Positions 47,905-59,144 of a stretch of 64,000 nt of DNA are shown here, piece by piece. Source of the DNA: Icerya purchasi (lineage: Eukaryota > Arthropoda > Insecta > Hemiptera > Monophlebidae); the NCBI GenBank assembly GCA_039619475.1, contig CM077116.1, forward strand, positions 99,555,164 through 99,619,163, read 5' to 3'. The translations under genes were made by a program, and so were the position numbers. Position 1 is the stretch's first letter. Each line of letters begins with the position of its first letter. The notes under the pieces were generated by a model. That model had not been told where the DNA came from. It saw only the letters and a list, made by a program, of their open reading frames with translations, and did no database searches.

Positions 47905-48300
47905 TATTGTTATTGTTGTTGTTATTATTATTATTATTACTACTATTATTGTTATTGTTGTTGTTATTTTTATTGCCATTGCTATTATTATTGTTATTTT
48001 TCTTTTTAGTATTATTGTCGCTGGTATTATTCTTATTAATATTAATAATATTATGTGAATCTATATTACAATTATCAATAGCTTTAACCTTGCTAGAATT
48101 TGGTTAAAGTAACCAGATTAGGAAGATCGGGCTGAGAGAGCCGCAGATCCTTACTAGGTAAAGTCGAGGACGGTGCGAGGGGGGCCGGAAAGTTTGCGCT
48201 TAGCAGCAACGTCAACCTCCATTAGGTTGAGCGACATGTTTTTGCTAGCTTTAGCATCCTTGGCGGAGGCCGCCGGGCGGCCCCCACTGAACGAACTCAT
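46430..48300 (-). pseudogene. ORF1 (gag-like) of the 42-48 kb LINE
   Basis: ATG at 48300 starts MSSFSGGRPAASAKDAKASK. It passes a frameshift near 48160, then an Asn-rich tract, an RRM-like segment (ARLINSISFSFINISPRGR from 47529) and a zinc knuckle CSKCFLFGHIARHC (C-x2-C-x4-H-x4-C, about 47150-47100). After a TAA near 47025 come further Cys/His pieces and the conserved-looking CPEWSKQKDIKKIM ending in SFHEAS. A Ser/Thr/Asn-rich C terminus runs to a stop near 46427. ORF1 proteins of this kind bind element RNA and assist reverse transcription. Several stops and shifts show it is dead. Confidence 0.7.
47640..48060 (-). repeat. Asn-coding trinucleotide tract inside LINE ORF1
   Basis: On the minus strand this is an imperfect (AAT/AAC)n array of about 420 bases with AGT, AGC, GAC and AAA codons mixed in. 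The frame that carries on from the ORF1 start (KVKAIDNCNIDSHN...) reads it almost entirely as Asn with scattered Ser, Asp, Lys and Gly. The + strand and the other frames give only artificial Ile/Leu/Val or Thr repeats. Interruptions by AAC and AGT argue for an old amplified tract rather than a fresh microsatellite. Confidence 0.8.
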
Positions 48301-48350
48301 TTACCAGCACGAGGAGGTGTGCAAAACGTGAACGATATAAAAATAAAAAA

Positions 48351-48639
48351 GAAATAAATAAACAGATGAAATATAAAATTAAAATTGAACGAACGTAAAA
48401 ATCGCAATCTAGCGTAAATGCACAAGCTGAAATAAATGATACGTCAGATTAGATAAATGAAATAAATATGCCGTAGTTAAATAAATTGCTCACCGAGTAA
48501 GCTGATAAGAAATAACAGATAACAATCGGCGTTTCGAATTAACAATAACGCGCAGAGACAACCAACTTTAATTACTGCACAATCAGTATACATGAGTATA
48601 TATATTATGCAAAAGAAAAAAATTAAACGCTGGAAAATT
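48351..48639. other. LINE 5' region or flank, boundary unresolved
   Basis: AT-rich sequence that may be the 5' UTR of the minus-strand LINE. No terminal repeat or target duplication is visible, so the division between element and host is not fixed. Confidence 0.4.
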
Positions 48640-49230
48640 TTTACTTATGCAGATGACACAGCACTAATATCGGCAGACAAAGGTTTATTACCGATACCTA
48701 ATTGGAGCTCTCGGAAGACTTACCATAAATATTTGGTTACATGACTAAGGACTACAAGTAAACCTGATAAAACCAAATTATTTCGTAGATTGAACCAGGT
48801 AACCGTTACAAATCTTAGTCATTACGCTACTTGCGTGTAAAAATAGCAACTTCAAGTCCGTGCATTAGTATTGTAAACAACTACGAATATTTATGAATAA
48901 AAGTAGACAACCATTTTAATTCGGACGAATGACTAATTAAATAATATCAACCAGTAAAACAAATATAATGATTTATCACGCGTTAAGTTTCATCTAAACT
49001 ACGCAGTAACAGCCTCTGGTGGTGAAGTGAACGAAACTAATATGAAGCACATTATATTTACAACGAAAGTGCCTGACAACTATAATGAAAAATAATACGG
49101 TCAATTCATCATAGGAACTTATTAAAAACGCATAATACTCTAAGCCTAAATAATTATAATGGTTTGGATAAGTAAAAAAGTAAAGACTGGAAAAAGACAT
49201 TAAACTATACAATATTAGGATAATACAACA
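48640..49230 (+). pseudogene. Jockey-like RT remnant
   Basis: A frame at 48640-48700 reads TYADDTALISADKGLL, the motif C block with its usual downstream residues. Further on, in other frames, are SKPDKTKLF, YEYLxIKVDNHFN (the KYLGxxLD block) and VTASGGEVNETNMKHIIF, in the right order for the RT thumb. Stops and shifts are frequent. It is on the opposite strand to the neighbouring LINE and is an independent, old insertion. Confidence 0.55.
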
Positions 49231-51071
49231 ATATATAAGAAAATTAATTAAACAAACATAATGATAACATGCATATAAATTTACCGTGTAAATTATTGAA
49301 CCGGAATATAACAAACAACTGCCACGAAACAAAAAACCAACTCACATAAAAGTGTAAAAAATATATTATTAATAAAAACATTAAAATTAAGTAAAATATC
49401 ATAGCTATTATAAAGAAAAAAAAATTAACTTGGGATAAGGTATACAGAATATAGTAGAATATATTATTTACAACGTAATTCTTAGGCTACCCCCCGTTAG
49501 ACAAAAAATCCCAATTTTATGTAACGTTTGTTAACTTTTATAGGATTTTTATGATTATGTTATCATATTCATATGGACCGATTTAGAATTACGTTGTAAA
49601 TTTTGATCATTTTATACAAAGTATAGAAGGGAAAGAGACAGAAATGTGAACAAGAGCGGTCACGGGGCACAGTCCCTGGAAGGCCAAAATGGCAGGGTAT
49701 ATGTGTGTATATATATATATGTCCACCTCCGAGCTCGGTAATTATAAGGGAACTTTTGTATTTAATCCTTGAACATGGGGTACATGCTATAGAAAAAGAA
49801 AAGACTTTTCGTTTTCTCTAAAAAGAGCAAAAACGCAAAAATTCGAAATGCTATTAGCGTTGAAATAAACAACGTCTAACTAGGCAAGAGCGAATTTAAT
49901 TATCTTTCAGTAAGGACGATAGAAATCGGTGTGTCGCGCAGGTGGATTACACGGAATACCTTTGTATTTGTTTGCAGTTACAGTGTTGACGTTTATAATA
50001 GTCCATTTATCGGCAGGCAAAAAATACTGTTCGTAGCCTACCGAAATTATAGCCATTTCCGGTTACGCAATTGCGCAGCCTAAATCAAGATGAACGGAAT
50101 AGCCTCGGCTGTTGTAGAGAAAAATGACAAATCGCTTTTTATCAAAAACCGTTTTCGTTACGTAACGTTATACCCTTTTCTCTTCGTGTCCACTATCGCC
50201 TCTTTCGCTTTCGTTTGAAATGTAATCTCTGCACGCAGATTGCTGTACAATAATGTACCATCTCTTCGTTCGATTATCTATTTAACTCTGTTACAAATCT
50301 GATAATGATATCTACCATAAATATTTCAGTACATTTGCAGCCTGAATTGATATACGTTTAATGCGTGACGGTTGTAGTAATTGTTCTAACGTAAATTGTA
50401 TAAATAAGAATGTAAAATCGGTCGGGCGTTGCATTTTACTTCTTTTCATTCGACGATGGACGTATTTTTGTGGTATGTCCATGATTATCTTGCTCTAGGT
50501 ATGGTATATTTTATGAAATACCTTGAAAAGGATAAAGCAGACCGTACTTTAGGGAGATAAAATCTCGAAGAAAAACCACTTCCGAAGCTAATAATCAGAT
50601 ATGCACTATGTTATTGTTTGCGTGGAGAGAAAATTACGGCAGTAAAGAATTATCGGATCGGTTAAATAAAAATCACGCACGCCACGTCCGAGGAGAATGA
50701 ATATATCTCCGATCGAAAAGAAGTTGTTTTTAATGAAACTTAAAATTCCTGGAAAATTCTAATTTGACTCCGGAAGCACTAACTGGGATAGGCTTGTCTA
50801 ATTTTTACGATCATCCGTGCGATGGGATTCTTCATTGTCAAGATTTACTGTTATCGTCGGCATACTTTAGACGATTAAAATTTTTTTTTCCGTTTTAATT
50901 TTTAATTTTATCGGTACGGTTGCTTTCGGCTCCTATTGTTCCATTCGAAGGCTTAAATCCCTCACATTCCTCATCCATGCTGTTCTTTCGTCGTTCTCGC
51001 ACCAATCATTTCTTTACACTTTTCATTTCTTTCTTAATTTTGTTCTATAATAATACGGATTTTTTTTTGAT
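49231..51071. other. Non-coding stretch, no gene recognised
   Basis: AT-rich at the left, more mixed from 49900. A short GT/TA microsatellite lies at about 49701-49721. No motif or repeat match is seen. Confidence 0.4.
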
Positions 51072-51437
51072 TTTTTTTTTTTGGCGTGTCACTCAGGACA
51101 TGTATCCAACGCAAAGGACTAGAAAAATGATGAAACATAAGAAGTGACAGGTTATATCAGACAATGATTAGAGATGGAAGAAATGAAGACAGACAATAAA
51201 GGAACAACAGAAGGAGATGAGCAGGAATGTAGTAGGTGTGTAAGAAGTCGGGAGCCCAAGTCTTCCAAATAGGTGGGAATAAAAGATTGCGCGTTCCGAG
51301 GAAATACAAGAACATTCGAATAGAATGTGATTTGTATCACAGGTCAAATTTAAGATAAGAAGATGAAAGGAACACAAAGATATAACTTTCGTTTTCCCTT
51401 AATTGTTTTTGGGTGAAAATCTTCGGTTAACGAGCCC

Positions 51438-51474
<37 letters not shown>

Positions 51475-51610
51475 ACTGAATAATCAAAACGAAGGAGAGA
51501 AACAGATAGCGGACTTTGATTAAAGCGAAGGCGAACTATAGAAGAAGTAATAGAACGTCTGATGCAGGGAAGATTATTAAAAGGGTATTGCAGTTTAGGG
51601 GTAAAAAAAC
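51072..51610 (-). mobile_element. 3' fragment of the same LINE family, with a nested insert
   Basis: Read on the minus strand, it has NLPCIRRSITSSIVRLRFNQ (51605-51475), matching the segment before the Cys/His tail in the 42-kb copy. The tail TCDTNHILFECSCISSERA (51345-51285 region), SISNHCLI and a stop follow, then a 3' UTR and poly-A (T run 51072-51083). The two parts are separated by an insert of about 85 bases (51386-51470) ending in a poly-A of about 28 on the + strand. RT and RNase H are missing through 5' truncation. Confidence 0.7.
51386..51470 (+). mobile_element. Short retroposed insert with long poly-A
   Basis: It ends ACGAGCCCAATT followed by about 28 A and splits the LINE fragment. 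Its 3' end resembles 32520-32585. The short body suggests a 5'-truncated copy of a SINE or LINE. A target duplication is not obvious. Confidence 0.5.
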
Positions 51611-52861
51611 GATTTTTTTTTTTTTTTGATCAGACGATAGTTTATAGTCTGAAGAATGTAAATCTCGAATTTTATGTAAAAATTTGAAAAAATTAAAAAA
51701 AAATTAAGCCATCTGAGAGACGCGCAAACTGCCGGTACCGCAGAGTAGACACTCCTGCATACACACACATGCATAGAAAGAAATTGAAATATGTAGCCCA
51801 TTTTTTCGGTACACACTGTACAGGTTCTATATAGGAGAGGTGTTTTGTTTTAGGTGTGGCGGATAACAAAAAGCCGTTACGAGATTTCGTTGCGCGGTTT
51901 TATTTCCCGCATTAGTCGATTTTATCTTCAATTCGCGCCGTTAGGTGTTTCACACATCACTTACACAGTAATGCAATATGGGCAGCACCCATCCATATGA
52001 TCTTGATGGACGCCGCGCCGAACCCCGAATGGTGCAAATATTTGAAAGCTCAAGCGAACAACGAGATTTTTAAACATTCACCTGCTTTGAGTGAAGGGGT
52101 GCACGAGTATATGTGAAACCCGTTAATCAACTGCTAACAGGAGGTGAAATTTTGAATCGTTGTTTAGGTCGAAATAACCAAAATAACAACCAAAACCCAT
52201 AGCTGTCGAATTTGAGGATCACAAAGACTACCAACAGGTGGAAAAGCGTTCCGGTGCAGCTGCTCAGGAGGCCAGGAATTTCATTAAAAAAACTTTAAAC
52301 GCGCCTTTTCTCAAAACGATTTTTTTTTTTTCAACTGGCGGAAAAGATTTCCCAAGTTCCATTGAACCGATTTAAAAAAAAATTGATTCATTTTGTTCGT
52401 TGTCAAGGCATTAAGCATTGAACCTAAAACCTATTAAAAAAAGAAAAAAAAATCTATAACTAGTAATTGGCCAAAAAAAAAACGGTCATTTTCTGGATTT
52501 TTTTTTGACCGTCGTCATTTTGTTTTGTGGGCATATTTTTTAACGGAGTTAGGTTCGGTGCCAAATTACCAGTCTTTACTTCAAAACGTTTTTTTTTTTT
52601 TTTCAGATTGGATGCTTCCGAGCGGCTGGAGAATTTCCGACAAATTTTTCATTTTTTTTTTTCCGGCTTTGACGCTATCTTGCGGTTAAAAAAGGGTCAT
52701 ATTAAAAAAAGTATATATTTTTTTCTGAAAGTAGATGCTAAACATTATGTGTACAAAAAAATTATATGGTTTAATAAAAGTATCACTAGGGAAAAAAAGT
52801 ATTGAAATTATGTCTTCTTTTTTGCTTTCTAAATCGTAATACCTCTTTAAACCAGGGAGAT
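51611..52861. other. Non-coding stretch with one coding-like patch
   Basis: A minus-strand poly-A tract reads as T at 51611-51627. Between about 51977 and 52114 a + strand frame reads IWAAPIHMILMDAAPNPEWC and onwards for about 50 codons with protein-like composition, then stops. It has no motif I recognise and may be a fragment of an unknown element. The rest is rich in A and T runs. Confidence 0.35.
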
Positions 52862-53509
52862 TTAGTGGTCTATCGCGAATGTGGTCGAATTGGTTCCCGT
52901 AATAAACTGGAATTACTACATTAGGTGATCGAATTGGTTCCCATTGTTACTAGAATGATCGATGAATCAGTGGGTTTATGTACTTTATTAAAACGTGATA
53001 TTTAACCGAAAAGAAATATATTTTTGATAGTAGTTGTTAAGTAAAATCAATTTACCTCTGAGGAGCGCATTTGATTTTTTTTTTTTTGAACATATAGACA
53101 TGAAATATAAATCGTGAATAAATACACACCAGTTGAGCTGTGTGAACATTCATTCATTGGTAAAATATTAAAGAAGTGCTAAATGTAGTTTACAATTATT
53201 TATTTTCTATTTACAGTTCAGATTTTTTAAAACCAGATAACAATAATACACAAATTGAAGACGGCTTGCAACATAGATGTGCGAATCGCTTGCAAAGAAA
53301 CGAGAGAAAAGTGTTTTAAATATATCCACAAGACTTTTTTAATTTGATCAGTTTTTGCTAACCATGCAATGAATAATAAAAGAAAACACAATAAATAATA
53401 GCAGTAACAATTAGAAACTCTAGCTGCGAAGCCGCAGGGTATAGCAGAGTTAAACTAATAATAAAAAAAATAAAAACACTTCAACAACATACAACGGGAA
53501 CCAATTCGA

Positions 53510-55341
53510 CCAGCGAAATCTTTTTTTTTTTTTTTTTTTCCTACCCTGGGCGCGCCAGCGGCCTTGACCCAACAACATGAAAAATTAACAGTTATAACTA
53601 AATAACCAGGCGGTCAGAAATGGAGAGGACAAAGGACAGTAGCAATGGGATAACTGAAGGCAATGGGAAGGAAAGAATATAGGTAGCGTTAAAGGGAGTA
53701 GGAAGACCCAAAACTAAAAGTTGGGTGTAAAGAATAGAGCGTTCGTTAGAGAGTGCTGAACATTCGAATAGGATGTGATTTGAATCACAAATACAAGAAG
53801 GCTCAGAAGCGTGAAGAGAGCAGAAAGGAGAAGGGGACAAAGCGAATCGAAAGCGAGAAGAGGGGAGAAGAGAATGATTGATTCTAAGCCTAATTAAGGA
53901 AACAACAGTGGAACGACGACAGGTAGGAATAGATTGAAACCAAGGCAGGAAACTAGGAACCGGTTGGATAAGACGGTACTGAGAAAAGCGATTTGAGAAT
54001 ATAGATGGATACATGTCAGACCAAAGTCTGGAATGATTAGAGCGTGATAGAGAAATAATGTCTGAGGAAGGGAAAGAGTCGAGGAAAGGACCAGTGCGGG
54101 CGGCTGAGCGAGCTAAAGAGTCAGCTGAGTCATTTCCCTCAATATTGGAATGACTAGGGACCCATAGAAAGTCTATGGAAATGGAGCGGAACGAGAACAA
54201 AGAGGAGACAAGAGATCGGATAGAGAGAATGATACCGTCAGAAGTATAAGAAGGAGGAGAGGAGATGGCTTGAAGAACGCCTTTGGAATCAGAGACAATC
54301 AGGAATTTGTGAACTCCACTCGTAGAGGATATGAAATGAATTGCACGAAGAATTGAGATCGACTCGGCCGAGAAGATAGAGCAGAAGGAAGGAAGTCTGA
54401 AGGACTCAGAGTGTAGGAACGTAGGAGACGTATACGCACCACCCACGCCCCCATCACTCTTGGAGCCATCCGAGAAGATTAAGGCATGGGAAGGAAAAGA
54501 AGAGTTCAGCAGCTGAAAGAATTCGAAGTTGACTACATTGTGAGAGGAACAATTAGCTCGGACTGGAAGAGAGGAGAAATTGATGGGGTGCCATATGCTA
54601 TTAAAGTCGAAAGAAAAGTAAGGAAGACTGTTATAAGAGGAAACGTAGGGAGAAGAATTGGAAACACGAGCAGCTATATGCGATAAAATCGGAATTCTAT
54701 GAGGCGCCAAGCGCCAGTGATTTTTGATATAAAGATAGGAAGGGATAATATTGGATGACAAAATGGGAAGGCGTTTTATTAAAAATCGATAACCGAGGAG
54801 TGAACGACGAATGGAAAGAGGTTGAGTGGAAGATTCGGATAGAATCGCAGGAATAGGAGAAGATCTTAAAGCGCCAATGCATAGGCGAAGGCAGGAATTC
54901 TGAATTGCGTCAAGTTTCGAAAGGAGAGACTTGGAGGCACTGCCATAAATGAAGGAACAATAGTCGAGTTTGGACCGAATAATCGATTTATATAGAATTA
55001 ATAGAATGCACGGGTCTCCACCCCATCTGAGCGGTGATAAAGATTTGAGGAGATTAAGTCTTTTGATCGAGGAATTATAGATATAATTAATATGTTCATG
55101 AAATGTAAGGCGACTATTTAAGAAAATACCTAGATAACATACAGTGGGAATAGGTGTACCAGATACGCTGATGTTTATAAAAGCACGATTAAAGGGGCGG
55201 AGAGCAAAAATTATACAGGAAGACTTGGAAGGGGAAAGAGAGAGGTGGAGTGTGGATAGAGCATTGCTAAGATGGGACAATGAATGGTTTAACTCGTTGG
55301 TGGCAGAGGACAGATCATCTGAGGTGGAAACCAGCAAAATC
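53510..55341 (-). mobile_element. 5'-truncated I/R1-group LINE with 11-bp target duplication
   Basis: The flanks are CCAGCGAAATC (53510-53520) and CCAGCAAAATC (55331-55341), identical but for one base. The poly-A is a T run at 53521-53539 on the + strand, so the copy spans 53521-55330. It is truncated just after RT motif C. The frame is open throughout, so this is the youngest LINE copy of the group here. It sits between the two right-end repeats of the DNA transposon remnant. Confidence 0.85.
53598..55330 (-). pseudogene. RT thumb, RNase H and Cys/His tail, open but truncated
   Basis: About 577 codons are open. Counting from 55337, the thumb has CYLGIFLNSRLTF (67-79), LKSLSPLRWGGDP and LDAIQNSCLRLCIGALRSSP. 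RNase H has all its acids: IFSDGSKSDGG (D290), FSAESISIL (E325), IVSDSKGV (D350), WVPSHSNIEGND (H396) and SADSLA (D406). The tail is CICDSNHILFEC (C515, C517, H521, C526), ending SISDRLVI. The endonuclease and RT palm are absent, so it is a fragment despite lacking stops. Related to, but distinct in sequence from, the copy at 42-48 kb. Confidence 0.85.
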
Positions 55342-55380
55342 TTACCCGGGAACCAATTCGACCTTTCCCGTCTACCGCAT

Positions 55381-57010
55381 TTTTTTTTTTTTTAAAGAAA
55401 AAGAACAAACATAGAAAAAGCTTAAAATAACAGTTTCTTTTTATCCCCGCTCTTCCAAATAACAATTATTTAGTCAAACTTTCTTTAATCAAACTTTCGG
55501 TTAGTCGATTATGATTTAACGTTTCACATCGTCATTAGCATTAGAGAGCTTTACTTTGAGACCATCTAGCCCATTTAAAATTTCGCTCCTTAAAAGCCAC
55601 ACCGTTTGTCTTTCTTTTCTTTTCTTTTTTTTCTTTTTTTTTTTTTTTTTTCAATCTACGTCTACTCGAAAGTTCCCGAGGATTTTAAAGAGGGAAGAAG
55701 AGAAGTTTACGAAAAGAAGAAACCTCGTCCTGAAAAAGTAGATTGAGAAAAATGTTCAAAAAGGAGTTTGGGTTCTAACATATCCTTGCTGCCTGTAGAG
55801 AGACAACCTAACTGCTCAGATTTTAAACTATAACCGACTGCTGTGTAATAATATCTAAGGGATCTTTGAAGCACTAGGTCCGTGTTTATTTTGAACATTG
55901 TTAACCCTTTTTTTTAGGCGCAGTTTCTTAGGCGTATAAGTAAAAGCAACAATTTTTTCCCTTTCCCACTAATGTGATCTGTATATCGCAGTACCTGATT
56001 GCTTAAGGCTATTATCCCACATTTTGCAGTTTAGTTCATTAAACGGTTATCGTATATTGGAAAAAAATCGGCAATTAAAAGAACAGGCACGACAAAAATT
56101 CCCAAAAAACAATAAAGCACGTATTACCACCATAAGAATGTTTCAAAATTTCCCGCGGTTGTGGTTTTCTGCATTACTTTTAAGATAGGACGCGTAAAAC
56201 AACAAAATAGTTCACAGTAATTTAAATTCCCTCCGGCCTGGGTAATATTAAAAATAAAATTATTTTTAATAAAGACAACAAAAATTTATTCTTTTTTTTT
56301 TCTTTATTAATTTTCTTTGATTCGCTAACAGGGAAACTTTAGAAACAATACAGAGGGAAAAGAATAAGTTAAATAACAATCAGTTCAACGATTGACAAAG
56401 TGAGAAGACGAGACAGTAGAACGATGAATAAAGAAGCAAGCGACAAAATAAAAATATTAAAATGTACCAAGTTTTCAACTATTACGGATGACACAATGTT
56501 TGGCTTTTAAAATTTCTATTTGAACACCTTCCGCATGTAACCGTGCATGTACCGAAATAATAATTCGGTAAACTCTTTCAGTAATTCTCTATTATCATTG
56601 AAACGAAGATATTCGCGAAAATCACGGTAAACGAAATACACGATTGAGGACAATGTGACTAATTTACGTGTTCTTCTGACGTATCCTGGCAACCAACGCG
56701 TTTTTTTAGGTATTAAGTGTTCTCGTGTTTGCTCTTTCGACTGCACTTAAATGTTACGTAGAAAATAATACAACTCGAAATAAATGAAATCTAAAAACAT
56801 CACGGCTGCTAATGATTACTTTTACTGGAAAACGATAATGTAATTTTTTCCGTATCGATAGGCCGTGTCGCAGAATAATTATGAAGTGAGTTATTTAGGA
56901 ATAGGGGACATAGTCTGGTCAAAACAAAATAGAAGCGAAATAACGCTTCTTTGTATTTCTCAATAGCGGGTAATGCAACAGTGTTTATCAGAGTCGAAGA
57001 CAAGCGTTTG
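55381..57010. other. Non-coding stretch, no gene recognised
   Basis: Poly-T tracts at 55381-55393 and about 55625-55651. No coding motif, terminal repeat or match elsewhere in the window was found. Confidence 0.45.
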
Positions 57011-57335
57011 TCTCCATTCAGGGTCGTGCCCAGAATTTTGAAAAAAAATGGGGGGGGGGGTATTTTTTTTACATATTTACTTTATAAATAACAATACATT
57101 TTTCACTAATATTCATACTATTAATAATTTTCATAATTTTGATTTGTGTATTATTAATTTACATAAATGAATTACCCCGTATATGAACATTAATAAAAAT
57201 TACATTGATTATACTCGTAATAAAAAATCATCAATATTTATTTTAAATTTTTGATTTTTTTCAGATTTTTGTGTATTTACAATAACTATTACAGTTCTAA
57301 TGGGAGGGGTCCGTGGACACGGCCTTGTCTCCAGT
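57011..57335. mobile_element. Second hAT-type MITE with 8-bp target duplication
   Basis: The element is 57019-57327. Its left end CAGGGTCGTGCCCA and reversed right end CAAGGCCGTGTCCA form the TIR. Flanks are TCTCCATT (57011-57018) and TCTCCAGT (57328-57335), one mismatch. At 309 bp it is AT-rich inside with a G11 run near the left end, much like the element at 18.0 kb, but the interiors are not obviously homologous. Confidence 0.8.
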
Positions 57336-58693
57336 GACGTCACGATAAAAAAACATATTCTATCATGTACTTATAAAAAAAGAGGGTTTATGTTATGGCT
57401 TCTTTGTTCGCGTGCAACGCAATGGGCGAATGAACGATGAGTGCAGCTGCCGGAATTATTGATCAAAACAGTCGCTGAGACGCTCAGAGTGATGCTTGAA
57501 TTTCCTGACAAGCCCACAACAAGGCCACAGAGCCTGTCTAGATACGTGTATGAATTTACCAGTATCTCCACCCTGTTGCAGTGATTATCGCTCTACCATC
57601 CGGGATCGTGTAAATAGAATTAAAACACTTTTTGTTTCGTTCCAATTTATGAAAAGAAACGCGCGAATAGCATAAGGGGAATCTCCATCGATTATTGTTG
57701 ATATCATGTATATTACTCAGTGGGCGCGGTGGCACAATTAAGACCGTATTGCTGATATCGATGGTAAAAATGTTCAGGTGCCGTGTTATGTGTGCTTGTT
57801 TTTTGGAATGCCGGCCTATGTACGGGTCGCGTAAATGATACCATTTCAGTATGACTGAAAATAGACGAGAAAAGGATTATTGCAGAGATAACCGTTAACG
57901 GTTTCGATATTTTCGCGACCAAACAGCGACACCGGCCATCGAAAAGTGTAATTTTATCGTTATAAAATGACGAAATAATGTCGTGCGGCGATAAATCCTC
58001 AAATTGAACGTAATGCGTTGGGCGGTCCTGTACTATTCTTCGCCATTTCATAATTCCTTTTGCCCTATGCCGCGGTTTCATTGTAGTGTCGGTAATATTT
58101 CGACTACGAGGCAGGTATACGGTGGGTTACCTGGGATAGAGATTCTTCGCAGTACTACACATATATATATATATATATATATTAAAAATTCGAATTTACT
58201 ATAGCCGTAAAGGTGTGGCGCTGTATAAGAAGTTGCTCCATTTTCCAGTGATAAATTGTTATTGTTGGAATAAAGTACTGCGTACGGATGGTATACAGTT
58301 GCGAATTATTAACGAGCCACCCCCTAGAGGTCTTTGCAGAAATGTGTTTGTGTTTGCCACCTAATGTTCAACGGTCTCCCGCTACTGTGTAAATAACAGT
58401 ACTCGTGCTAGCGACGGGCCAGCAGTAAAAACAGCGAATTATGGAGAATCGTTTTCGGACGTTTTTCTTATTTTTCCTTTTATCGACGATACTTTTAATC
58501 GATATTGCCGATTATTTAATTTTACCGGTGATAATTCGTTTTTTCCATAGCTTTTTCAATATATATACCCATTTTTCTAGAATTATTTTATTCCTAAAAA
58601 AAAAAGAAAAAAAGAAAAAAAAATGCGTTATAGTAAAACGAGCGATATACGTAGAATTTAGTTTTAGTGTGTTCCAAAATAGATATCAGCTCA
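57336..58693. other. Non-coding stretch, no gene recognised
   Basis: A (TA)n run lies at about 58160-58181. GGGCGCGGTGGCACAATTAAG at about 57721-57741 resembles a SINE box A but has no box B in range. Frames on both strands at 57713-58204 have no motif. Confidence 0.4.
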
Positions 58694-59144
58694 TATTATA
58701 AATGTAAACAATTTAAAAAAAATTACCGTTAACATTCGGCTACTAATGTTATATTTTTTGTTACACGAACAACATATACATTCTCAACAATTCACAAAAA
58801 TATTTAATATAATCTAGATAGTTTTTTTTCCCCTTTTCCCGAAACTTCGGGTAGGGCACATTTATTTACTAAAAAATATTAATTTATTATAATAACGGTA
58901 TTAATATAACCCATCCAATTAAGTATCTGGTATTATATTAATTACCATTTGACAGTTTTTTTACAATATTTATTGTTTTAGTGGTTCATTTTTTAATATT
59001 TTTTAATATTTTTACAATCTAGATTATGTTATATGATTTTAAGAATTATTGAGAATGTATATGTCGTTTGTGTAACAAAAAATATAACATCAGTAACCGA
59101 ATGTTAATAGTCATTTTTTTAAAATTGTTTACATTTATGATATA
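58694..59144. repeat. Large palindrome, arms about 128 bp (foldback/MITE)
   Basis: The left arm (58694-58820) and right arm (59016-59144) are reverse complements with roughly 90 percent identity by eye. Both contain TAAATGTAAACAATT, TTAACATTCGG(C/T)TACT, ATGTTATATTTTTTGTTACA and CATATACATTCTCAA. The loop is about 195 AT-rich bases. The arms stop abruptly on the outside, so this is one unit. No coding capacity. Confidence 0.9.

Larger units (their letters stand above)
42050..48350 (-). mobile_element. Nearly full-length I/R1-group LINE, inactivated
   Basis: Read on the minus strand, the element runs from a start near or above 48350, through a gag-like ORF1 with a zinc knuckle, an apurinic-type endonuclease, a reverse transcriptase, an RNase H and a Cys/His tail, to a poly-A (T18 at 42050-42067 on the + strand). 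The length is about 6.3 kb. The same family is present as a 3' fragment at 51.1-51.6 kb and a related copy lies at 53.5-55.3 kb. It carries at least one nonsense mutation and several frameshifts. I could not find its target duplication, so the 5' boundary is approximate. Presence of RNase H places it among I, LOA, R1 or Tad-like groups; clade not resolved. Confidence 0.8.
52862..55380. mobile_element. DNA transposon remnant with subterminal repeats, split by a LINE
   Basis: The left end carries GGTCGAATTGGTTCCC at 52883-52898 and GATCGAATTGGTTCCC at 52927-52942. The right end carries the inverted form GGGAACCAATTCGACC at 53496-53511 and 55348-55363. Outside the outer copies, left GTGGTCTATCGCGAATGT and right (reversed) GCGGTAGACGGGAAA are also partly alike, extending the TIR to about 30 bp. 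Without the 1.8-kb LINE insert the element would be about 0.7 kb and have paired 16-bp repeats at each end. No transposase is present; superfamily unknown. Confidence 0.55.

Noticed and set aside
47542..48107. Long frames of Ile/Thr/Val or Leu repeats on both strands
   Set aside because: They are frame artefacts of the ATT/AAT trinucleotide tract; only the Asn frame fits the surrounding ORF1.
52527..52805. Lys/Phe-rich 92-codon frame after a TTTTCAG acceptor-like string
   Set aside because: It is driven by T and A homopolymers, has no donor and no motif.
54486..54882. Short frames antisense or out of frame to the 53.5-55.3 kb LINE
   Set aside because: They lie wholly within the RT/RNase H frame on the minus strand and show no motif.
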